Shown piece after piece: positions 51,083 to 57,344 of a stretch of 57,344 nt of DNA (its first letter is position 1; every line of letters begins with the position of its first letter). The notes under the pieces were generated by a model. The model was not told the origin of the DNA and did not search any database. It worked only from the letters and a program-made list of their open reading frames with translations. The DNA comes from Acrocarpospora pleiomorpha (GTDB lineage: Bacteria > Actinomycetota > Actinomycetes > Streptosporangiales > Streptosporangiaceae). The position numbers were made by a program, and so were the translations under genes. The stretch covers positions 1 through 57,344 of the forward strand of contig NZ_BLAF01000068.1 in the NCBI RefSeq assembly GCF_009687885.1. Direction: 5' to 3'.

Positions 51083-51838
51083 TCAGTGCGTGAGGATCTT
51101 GCTGAGGAAGTCCCGGGCACGGTCGGTGCTGGGATTGGTGAAGAACTCGTCGGGGGCGGCCTGCTCGATGATCTGGCCGTCGGACATGAACACCACGCGG
51201 TTGGCGGCCCGGCGGGCGAAGCCCATCTCGTGGGTGACCACCAGCATGGTCATCCCGTCCCTGGCCAGGGAGATCATGACGTCCAGCACCTCCTGGACCA
51301 TCTCGGGGTCCAGCGCGGAGGTGGGCTCGTCGAACAGGATCATCTTCGGGTCCATGGCCAGCGCCCGGGCGATGGCCACCCGCTGCTGCTGGCCGCCGGA
51401 GAGCTGCGCGGGGTACTTGGCCGCCTGGGAGGCGATCCCGACCCGCTCGAGGAGCTCCATGCCGCGCTGTTCGGCCTGAGCGCGGGCGATCTTGCGGACC
51501 TTGGTCGGGCCGAGGGTGACGTTCTCCAGGATGGTCTTGTGGGCGAAGAGGTTGAACTGCTGGAACACCATGCCGACCTCGGAGCGGAGCCGGGCCAGCG
51601 CCCGGCCCTCGACCGCGAGGGAATGTCCGTCGAAGGTGATGGACCCGGAGTCGATCGTCTCCAGGCGGTTGATGACGCGGCAGAGCGTCGATTTGCCGCC
51701 ACCGGACGGGCCGATGACCACGACCACCTCGCCACGCGTGACGTCCAAGTCGATGTCTCTCAGCACGTGCAGCGCGCCGAAGTGCTTGTTTACCTTCTCC
51801 AGACTGACAAGTGAAGTCGATCTGTCGGCTTCCGTCAT
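51083..51838 (-). CDS. gluA: Glutamate-type ABC transporter ATPase GluA
   Basis: The protein of 251 residues (from ATG 51838) has Walker A 'GPSGGGKST', the signature 'LSGGQQQRVAIARALA', Walker B 'ILFDEPTSALDPE' and the switch His in 'VVTHEMGF'. Two in-frame ATGs further up (51865, 51871) lack family similarity; no start has a strong ribosome binding site, and translation may be leaderless. It is the first gene of the gluABCD operon. Confidence 0.93.
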   Translation of the reverse strand: MTEADRSTSLVSLEKVNKHFGALHVLRDIDLDVTRGEVVVVIGPSGGGKSTLCRVINRLETIDSGSITFDGHSLAVEGRALARLRSEVGMVFQQFNLFAHKTILENVTLGPTKVRKIARAQAEQRGMELLERVGIASQAAKYPAQLSGGQQQRVAIARALAMDPKMILFDEPTSALDPEMVQEVLDVMISLARDGMTMLVVTHEMGFARRAANRVVFMSDGQIIEQAAPDEFFTNPSTDRARDFLSKILTH

Positions 51839-51971
51839 GGTCAACAAAAGTAAGGGGGTCTTCATAACCAAGTCACTAACCAGCCGGTACCGATCCCATC
51901 ACGGCTTTTCCCGGAATCTTCCTGGTCGGTGGCCCATGCCGCCCAGGACAGGCGCCCGATTCAGTGGCGGC

Positions 51972-52601
51972 ATGAGTGATTCCTTCCGTCGCCACGCCGC
52001 CGCCGGGTCGTTGGTGGCCTGGCCCGTCCTGCTCTTCCTCGCCTTCCTCACCTCGCCTCCGGGGACCGACCACAACCCCGCGATCTTCCTGGCTCACGCG
52101 ACGAAGGTGCAGGTCAGCGCCGTGCTCTTCCTGTGGGCCGCGGCCGCGATGATCCCCGGCATGCTGGCCCTGGCCGGGCTGCTGCGGGAGCGCGCGCCCC
52201 GGCTGGCCAACCTGGGCGCGGCCGTCGGCATGATCGGTTCCGCCGCCGCGGTGAGCCTGTTTATGACCGACTTCTACGACCTGGCGCTCGCCCAGACCCT
52301 GCCCGCCGACCAGGCGGTGGCGGTCACCGCCGCCGCGGGCGACCTGGCGGGGTTCGTCTACGCGATCCTGCTTCCGGCGTTCCTGTCGCATGTGGGGGCG
52401 CTGATCCTGACGATCTCGCTGGCCGCGACCCGGATCGGGCCGTGGTGGCTGCCGGTTCTGGTGGTCGCCGGGATCGCCATCCCGTTCCTCACCGTCACGC
52501 AGCCGCCCGCCGTGCAGTCCACCGGGGCGCTGTGCCAGCTCGTCGCGTACGGCTGGGCGGCGTGGCGGGTGCTCAGAACCCCGATTCCCGGGCGCGGCTG
52601 A
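51972..52601 (+). CDS. Multi-pass membrane protein, unknown
   Basis: The 209-residue product from ATG 51972 has about six hydrophobic segments ('LVAWPVLLFLAFLTSP', 'VLFLWAAAAMIPGMLALAGL', 'LVVAGIAIPFLTV'). No family assigned; it is divergent from gluA and its 3' end overlaps the convergent response regulator gene by 29 bp. Confidence 0.75.
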   Translation: MSDSFRRHAAAGSLVAWPVLLFLAFLTSPPGTDHNPAIFLAHATKVQVSAVLFLWAAAAMIPGMLALAGLLRERAPRLANLGAAVGMIGSAAAVSLFMTDFYDLALAQTLPADQAVAVTAAAGDLAGFVYAILLPAFLSHVGALILTISLAATRIGPWWLPVLVVAGIAIPFLTVTQPPAVQSTGALCQLVAYGWAAWRVLRTPIPGRG

Positions 52602-53208
52602 CCGCGCTGACCCGATCGCCCACATGCAGCTTGGCGAAGATGTTGGAGACGTGGTTGCGCACGGTCTTGTGGGTCAGCGCCAGCCGCTCCGCGATCTGCG
52701 GGTTGGTGAGATGCGAGGTCATCAGCCCCAGGATCTCCCGCTCCCGGGGCGTGAGCTGGGGCAGGCTCTGCTCGCGCCTGGCCAGCCCGGAGAAGTAGCC
52801 GATCAGGCGGTTCGCGATGGCCGGGCCGAACACCGCGTCTCCGGCGGCCACGGCCCGGATCGCCCGGGACAGCTCCACCCGGCGGGCGCCCTTGACGACA
52901 TAGCCTCGGGCGCCCGCGCGCAACGCCGCGAACACCGACTCGTCGTCGTCGGACATGCTCAGGATCAGCACCCGGATATGCGGGTTGTCGCGCAGGATGC
53001 GTTCGGTGGCGGCCACGCCGCCCATGCCCGGCATGGTCAGGTCCATCAGCACGACATCCGGCTGGAGCTGGTTGATCAGCGCCAGCGCCTGCTCGCCGTT
53101 GGCGACCTGATCGACCACCTTGATGCCGTCCAGCGGCGAGAGCAACGCCACCAGTCCCGCCCGGAACGCCGGATGGTCGTCAACGAGCAGGATGTTGATG
53201 GGTTCCAT
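52573..53208 (-). CDS. NarL/LuxR-type response regulator
   Basis: The 211-residue protein has a receiver domain (acidic DD at 10-11, phospho-acceptor Asp56 in 'VVLMDLTMPGMGG', Lys in 'YVVKGA') and a LuxR helix-turn-helix ('LTPREREILGLMTSHLTNPQ', 'TVRNHVSNIFAKL'). Its start codon is only 9 bp from the stop of tnpB. The partner histidine kinase survives as a relic on the far side of tnpB, so the original kinase-regulator pair is broken and the regulator may now be orphan. Confidence 0.93.
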   Translation of the reverse strand: MEPINILLVDDHPAFRAGLVALLSPLDGIKVVDQVANGEQALALINQLQPDVVLMDLTMPGMGGVAATERILRDNPHIRVLILSMSDDDESVFAALRAGARGYVVKGARRVELSRAIRAVAAGDAVFGPAIANRLIGYFSGLARREQSLPQLTPREREILGLMTSHLTNPQIAERLALTHKTVRNHVSNIFAKLHVGDRVSAVSRARESGF

Positions 53209-53300
53209 GGTTTCCGTTCATTGAGTTTCAGTGTTTCTCAGTGATCCGTCCATTACTGGGCGGAGGTCCCCGTCCGATCTGGGCGGTGCCCGGTGCGGGG
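53209..53300 (-). ncRNA. Predicted omega RNA/right-end region of the tnpB element
   Basis: In IS200/IS605 elements the omega RNA overlaps the 3' end of tnpB and its guide is the host sequence just past the right end. Here that end must lie in the 3' coding tail or the 9 bp before the regulator ATG. The minus strand ends ...GAAACTCAA and then TGAACGGAAACCATGG, which contains the regulator start codon. If the element ends at ACTCAA (about 53221), the guide covers the regulator's translation start. Exact ends are inferred. Confidence 0.35.
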
Positions 53301-54600
53301 TAGACGTTTCGCAGCCACCGGCCCCGGCAGGCGGGGTCTTATGGTCGGCTCCACGTCCGTTTGTCGTCTCCGGGCCACTCCCGGCGACGGTGTGCTTCAC
53401 CAGGGAAGCCAGATTGAGCGCCGCGTTCACGTCCCGGTCCAGGACCAGGCCGCAGCAGGTGCAGGTGTAGGTGCGTTCGGAGAGGGCGAGTTTGGCTTTC
53501 ACCGCGCCGCACCCGGAACACGTTTTGCTGGAGGCGAACCAGCGGCCGGCCACCACCAACCGGCCGCCGCCCCACTCGGTCTTGTAGGCGAGTTGGCGGC
53601 GGATTTCGCCGAATCCGGCGTCGGAGATCGCGCGGGCCAGCCGCCGGTTCCGCACCATCCCGGCGATGTTGAGGTCTTCGACCACGACCGTGCCGTACTC
53701 GCCCGCCAGCGTCGTGGTGAGCTTGTGGATGGCATCGCGGCGCAGCGCGGCCACCCGGTAGTGGACCCGGTTACGGGAGGCATTGGCCTTTCGCCACCGG
53801 CCGGACGGCTGCTGCCCGCTGCGCCGGTCTGGGCCTTGTTTGCGGGAGACCGCCCGGGACAGGCGGCGCAGCTTGCGTGAGGCGGCGGCCAGGTGCCGGG
53901 GGTTGTCGACGGGTGGGCGGCCGTCGGAGTAGACGGCCAGGGTCTTGACGCCCAAGTCCACCCCGACCACCGCCTCTGGTCGTGAGGGCGTGGTGGTGGC
54001 GCGTTCGACCTGCACGGAGAAGGACACCAGCCACCGTCCGGCTTCCAACCGGACGGTGGCCGAGCGGATGCGTGCGGTGCCCGCCTCGATCCGGCGGGCC
54101 AGTTTACGTGTGGACTCGTGGGTTTTGATCCGCCCGAGCACCGGCAGCATCACGTGGGTGCGGCCATGCAGGCGGACCGCCCCGGTGGTGAACCGCACCG
54201 ACATGGCCTTCCCGCGTTTGGACCGGAATCGGGGGAAGCCCACCTTCGGGCCTTTACGGGTGCCTTTGCGGGACTCGTTCCAGTTCGTCAACGCGGTGGC
54301 CAGCCGGTCCAGGCCGCAGGCGTAGGCCTCTTTGGAGTTCTCCGCCCACCACGGCGCGACCTGCTGCTTGGCACCGTTCCAGGCTTTACGCAGCGAGAAC
54401 ATCGACCACGACAGCGACGGGGTCAGCTGGGCGTCGGGGATGCCGTAGGAGCGTTCGGCCTCCCGCTGGGCCAGATTGGCCTTCACCCGCGCCAGGCCCC
54501 AGTTGAAGGCCAGGCGGGCGGCGCCGCAGTGGGAGCGGAGCAGACGTTCCTGGCGCGGGGTGGGGTCCAGGGCGTATCGGTAGGCGTGGACTGCCTGCAT
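53218..54600 (-). CDS. tnpB: TnpB RNA-guided nuclease (IS200/IS605-IS1341 type)
   Basis: The ATG at 54600 follows GGGGAGA, giving 460 residues. The RuvC catalytic acids are present: Asp215 in 'VVGVDLGVKTLAV', Glu308 in 'VVVEDLNIAGM', and Asp390 in 'RDVNAALNL'. The CxxC zinc ribbon (CSGCG...CTCCG) is intact. TnpB proteins are guided by an omega RNA from the element's right end to cut DNA beside a TAM. No TnpA transposase is in the window. A ~60-residue basic/Pro tail follows the last catalytic Asp. The gene has inserted between a histidine kinase relic and its response regulator. Confidence 0.93.
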   Translation of the reverse strand: MQAVHAYRYALDPTPRQERLLRSHCGAARLAFNWGLARVKANLAQREAERSYGIPDAQLTPSLSWSMFSLRKAWNGAKQQVAPWWAENSKEAYACGLDRLATALTNWNESRKGTRKGPKVGFPRFRSKRGKAMSVRFTTGAVRLHGRTHVMLPVLGRIKTHESTRKLARRIEAGTARIRSATVRLEAGRWLVSFSVQVERATTTPSRPEAVVGVDLGVKTLAVYSDGRPPVDNPRHLAAASRKLRRLSRAVSRKQGPDRRSGQQPSGRWRKANASRNRVHYRVAALRRDAIHKLTTTLAGEYGTVVVEDLNIAGMVRNRRLARAISDAGFGEIRRQLAYKTEWGGGRLVVAGRWFASSKTCSGCGAVKAKLALSERTYTCTCCGLVLDRDVNAALNLASLVKHTVAGSGPETTNGRGADHKTPPAGAGGCETSTPHRAPPRSDGDLRPVMDGSLRNTETQ

Positions 54601-54639
54601 CAACTCTCCCCGGCCATGGCAAACCTATGTATACCCATG

Positions 54640-54644
54640 GTGAA
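54640..54644 (-). other. Candidate TAM/left boundary of the tnpB element
   Basis: TTCAC on the minus strand, 40 bp upstream of the tnpB start, is followed by a short dyad (CCATGG...CCATGG). TTCAC-like tetra- or pentamers serve as TAMs at left ends in this family, so this is a reasonable but unverified left boundary. Confidence 0.3.
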
Positions 54645-54879
54645 CAAGTGGCTACAGTTTACCAGGGTGATCGTGATTGACTGCCATCTGAGCAGCGAAA
54701 CAAGGGTGCGCCTAGTCTGGGGATCACCTGACGCATCCTCGACAACCGGTCCAAACGATCCGAGGTTCCCGCAATCCGTCAAGGTGAGCCTCGCCTTTCT
54801 CTGGCCTGCCGGCCAATTCCACACCTGGCGAACCAATCACCCCGCCAGACCCAGGAAACCGAAACCGGACTGATGAACG

Positions 54880-55200
54880 CTGACGAACCGCGCAGCAGTT
54901 CGTACCCTCTGGCCGGGAGTATCGCGAGCACGCGTGTGCCGCCCTCCCGGCGTGGTTCGATCGTGCGCCATCCGCCCAGCTCGGCGGCACGGTTGCGCAT
55001 CGACAGCGGCCGACTCTGGTTTGCCTTCCAGCCCGCAGCCGTTGTCGCACACCTCGAGGCTAAGCGTCTCGTCGATGGCGGACAGGCGCAACCAGGCCCG
55101 CGACACGCGTGGCCAGCGCCTCGACCGCGATGTGATAGGCCGCGATCTCGGTCGCGCTCGCCCGGGCGGGGCCAGGACCAGACCTGCTCGTTCTGGTAGG
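54880..55200 (-). pseudogene. Histidine kinase relic (frameshifted C-terminal ATPase domain)
   Basis: Three frames on the minus strand give consecutive parts of a NarX/DesK-type kinase: 'TEIAAYHIAVEALATR' (about 55104-55155), then 'SRAWLRLSAIDETLSLEVCD' with 'NGCGL' (G1 box), then 'MRNRAAELGGWRTIEP' and 'GGTRVLAILPA'. At least two frameshifts separate them, and sensor and dimerisation domains are missing. This is the decayed partner of the response regulator. Confidence 0.75.
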
Positions 55201-55310
55201 TCAACGGGACCACGATGCGGCCGGGGGAGCGGGTCGCCGTCGTTCTCGCTGAGGTTGATCGCCGCATACGGGAGTTACGCTCGCGGGAGCGCCTAGGCTT
55301 GTGGGTTGAG

Positions 55311-56789
55311 ATGACTGCCACGACTCAGGAGAGCACCAGGACGTACGAGGTACGGACCTATGGGTGCCAGATGAACGTTCACGACTCCGAGCGCCTGTCC
55401 GGGCTGCTGGAGGACGCGGGATACGTGCGCGCCCGCGAGGGGCAGCCCGCGGATGTCGTCGTGTTCAACACCTGTGCGGTGCGGGAGAACGCCGACAACC
55501 GGCTCTACGGGAACCTCGGGCATCTGCGGCCCCGCAAGCTCAGCAATCCGGGCATGCAGATCGCGGTCGGCGGGTGTCTGGCGCAGAAGGATCAGGGCGA
55601 GATCGTGCGGCGGGCGCCGTGGGTGGACGTCGTGTTCGGCACGCACAACATCGGGTCGCTGCCGGTGCTGCTGGAGCGGGCCCGGATCGCCGAAGAGGCC
55701 CAGGTCGAGATCAAGGAATCCCTGGAGACGTTCCCGTCGACGCTGCCGACCAAGCGCGAGTCGGCTTATGCGGCGTGGGTGGCCATTTCGGTCGGGTGCA
55801 ACAACACCTGCACGTTCTGCATCGTGCCCGCGTTGCGGGGCAAGGAGAAGGATCGCCGTCCCGGTGACATCCTCAGCGAGATCCGCACCCTGGTCGATCA
55901 GGGCGTGCTGGAGATCACCCTGCTCGGGCAGAACGTCAACACCTACGGCGTCGAGTTCGGCGACCGTCTCGCCTTCGGCAAGCTCCTGCGCTCCTGCGGG
56001 TCGGTCGACGGGCTCGAGCGGGTCCGGTTCACCTCGCCGCATCCCGCCGCGTTCACCGACGATGTCATCGCCGCCATGGCGGAGACGCCGAATGTCATGC
56101 ATCAGCTGCACATGCCGTTGCAGTCCGGGTCCGACCGGATCCTGAAGGCGATGCGCCGTTCCTACCGGGCTGAGCGCTATCTCGGCATCATCGAACGTGT
56201 GCGCGCCGCCATGCCCGACGCCGCCATCTCCACCGACATCATCGTCGGCTTCCCCGGCGAGACCGAGGACGACTTCCAGGGCACCCTCGACGTCGTCCGC
56301 GCCGCCCGCTTCGCCAACGCCTTCACCTTCCAGTATTCGATCCGGCCCGGCACGCCCGCCGCGACCATGCCCGACCAGATCCCCAAGGCCGTCGTCCAGG
56401 AGCGGTACGAGCGACTGGTCGCCCTTCAGGAAGAGATCGCCTGGGCGGAGAACAAGGTGCAGGTCGGCAAGGTCCTGGAAGTCCTCATCGCCGAGGGCGA
56501 AGGCCGCAAGGACGGCGCCACCCACCGCCTCTCCGGCCGCGCCCCCGACAACCGCCTCGTCCACCTGGCTCCCGCCGACGCCCGGCCCGGGGACATGGTC
56601 ACCGTCGAGGTCACGTACGCGGCGCCGCATCACCTGGTCGCTGACAAAGTCCTTTCGGTGCGCCGCACTCGCGCGGGCGACGCCTGGCTAGCCCGCCAAT
56701 CCCAGCCCTCGGCCCCGGCCGCGGTGAACCTCGGCATGCCCAGCATCGGCCGCCCCGCCGCCACGACCGAACCCCTCGCCTGCTCGTAA
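55311..56789 (+). CDS. miaB: tRNA-2-methylthio-N6-dimethylallyladenosine synthase MiaB
   Basis: The ATG at 55311 gives 492 residues. The N-terminal MTTase domain has Cys19 (YGCQMN), Cys55 (NTCAVREN) and Cys89 (GGCLAQ) for the auxiliary cluster; the radical-SAM CxxxCxxC is at 163-170 (CNNTCTFC); a TRAM domain follows near the C-terminus ('LIAEGEGRKDGATHRLSGRA'). MiaB adds the methylthio group at A37 of tRNAs reading U-starting codons. No clear ribosome binding site is seen; a TAGGCT -10-like element just upstream (55294-55299) suggests a very short leader. Confidence 0.96.
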   Translation: MTATTQESTRTYEVRTYGCQMNVHDSERLSGLLEDAGYVRAREGQPADVVVFNTCAVRENADNRLYGNLGHLRPRKLSNPGMQIAVGGCLAQKDQGEIVRRAPWVDVVFGTHNIGSLPVLLERARIAEEAQVEIKESLETFPSTLPTKRESAYAAWVAISVGCNNTCTFCIVPALRGKEKDRRPGDILSEIRTLVDQGVLEITLLGQNVNTYGVEFGDRLAFGKLLRSCGSVDGLERVRFTSPHPAAFTDDVIAAMAETPNVMHQLHMPLQSGSDRILKAMRRSYRAERYLGIIERVRAAMPDAAISTDIIVGFPGETEDDFQGTLDVVRAARFANAFTFQYSIRPGTPAATMPDQIPKAVVQERYERLVALQEEIAWAENKVQVGKVLEVLIAEGEGRKDGATHRLSGRAPDNRLVHLAPADARPGDMVTVEVTYAAPHHLVADKVLSVRRTRAGDAWLARQSQPSAPAAVNLGMPSIGRPAATTEPLACS

Positions 56790-56794
56790 CCGGA

Positions 56795-56822
56795 CTCCTG
56801 CGAGGCTATGCCGCAGCAGGAG
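56795..56822 (+). terminator. Hairpin after miaB
   Basis: CTCCTGC (56795-56801) pairs with GCAGGAG (56816-56822) across a 14-nt loop, 5 bp after the miaB stop, without a U-run. Confidence 0.5.
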
Positions 56823-57344
56823 GGTGACTGCGAGCGCCTCCACCCACAGCCCCAGGCTGTGCTGCCGAGCAGCCCGGCAAGGTCCCAGACCGGGAAGCTC
56901 TCGCTGACGCCGGTCTCGAGCCCGCTGACGCGGCGCGGGCGGCTTACCTGTTGGTTCGGTTCGGGCGCCCTGGAGATCGCGGATGTCGACGAGCCTGGCT
57001 CGCTGCCGCCGGAACGGATAGCCGGTCGGCGCAGCGCTTTTGCCGTGATATCAGCGGACCGCTACCCCGCTGTCCGCCGCGGCTGCCCGCACCATAGCTG
57101 GATAAATATCTGTACCTCTGAGGGCTGCACCGGCTGCTTGACGGAATCACCACCGTTGCTGACCGGTGATGTCGTGCAGGACCTCGTAGCAATAGTCGCG
57201 GCGGATGTCGTGGAAGGTGGCGCAAGGGTCGGGGATTCTTGTGGTCGGTTTGTTTGGTTTTGGTTTTGTTGCCCGGGTTGTTGAGGGTGAGAGGGGCCTG
57301 AGGGGTGGGCTGATCTTGCTTTTGGTGGGGTTTGGGGCGGGTGG
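56823..57344. other. Tail without a confident gene
   Basis: A plus-strand frame at about 56890-57030 reads 'REALADAGLEPADAARAAYL' followed by 'LVRFG', reminiscent of the C-terminal ligand domain of a TetR regulator, but it has no start or helix-turn-helix and runs into unrelated sequence. This may be a regulator relic. The last ~110 bp are G/T-rich with many short G runs, similar in texture to the spacer at 43868-44035. Confidence 0.4.

Noticed and set aside
53218..54600. Nuclease-dead TnpB-like repressor (TldR)
   Set aside because: All three RuvC acidic residues and the zinc ribbon are present, so the protein appears catalytically competent.
1..57344. tRNA, rRNA or prophage genes
   Set aside because: No cloverleaf-like sequence with conserved tRNA arms, no rRNA motifs and no phage structural or integrase genes were found by eye; tRNAscan would be decisive.

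Overview
The window is high-GC actinobacterial chromosome. The evidence is strong G/C third-position bias, GTG starts, 4-bp stop/start overlaps, a DUF3046 gene before recA, a LexA box of the TCGAAC-N4-GTTCG type, and the recA-recX-rny-gluABCD-miaB neighbourhood. A Streptosporangiales-type organism is my best guess, from overall feel only.

Layout. (1) 0-10.8 kb is carbohydrate and cell-wall scavenging: a CHAT-domain protein, a secreted sugar dehydrogenase with FN3 and CBM2 modules, a GH3 NagZ-like hexosaminidase, a sugar ABC importer (two permeases and a lipoprotein, no ATPase), a divergent ROK repressor and a VanX-like D-Ala-D-Ala dipeptidase. GAAA(C/G)TTTC palindromes occur before both the dehydrogenase and the importer. 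(2) 10.8-26.9 kb is a compact orphan biosynthetic cluster of two divergent, translationally coupled operons. The minus operon encodes an NRPS (C-A-PCP-TE fused to an MFS exporter, with Cys as the TE nucleophile), a free carrier protein, a free condensation-type enzyme, and a dimethylformamidase-like protein with tectonin-like repeats. The plus operon encodes an AMP-ligase, a C-PCP protein, and E1-alpha, E1-beta and E2 of a 2-oxoacid dehydrogenase-like complex. The shared promoter region holds repeated operator-like sequences. I infer that E1/E2 makes a thioester acyl unit for the assembly line. (3) 26.9-31 kb has a transposase remnant, then PadR, two DUF1048 proteins and a DrrAB-like ABC exporter. 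(4) 31-46 kb is mostly core genome: Lhr helicase, VOC protein, DUF3046, recA with a LAGLIDADG intein, a HIT protein, recX and rny, with a SNF2-like helicase relic and a very G-rich spacer. (5) 46-57.3 kb has an S9 peptidase, a glutamate-type ABC operon with an extra binding protein, a NarL-type response regulator whose kinase survives only as a frameshifted relic, an intact tnpB directly upstream of the regulator, miaB, and a tail without a clear gene.

A recurring oddity is in-frame tandem repeats within coding regions: 18 bp in the CHAT gene, 93 bp inside the NRPS adenylation domain, 42 bp at the E1-alpha N-terminus, 90 bp at the RecX N-terminus, and several insertions in Lhr. This suggests a genome prone to in-frame repeat expansion in linkers. 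The best candidates for undescribed biology are the biosynthetic cluster and the TnpB/response-regulator junction.
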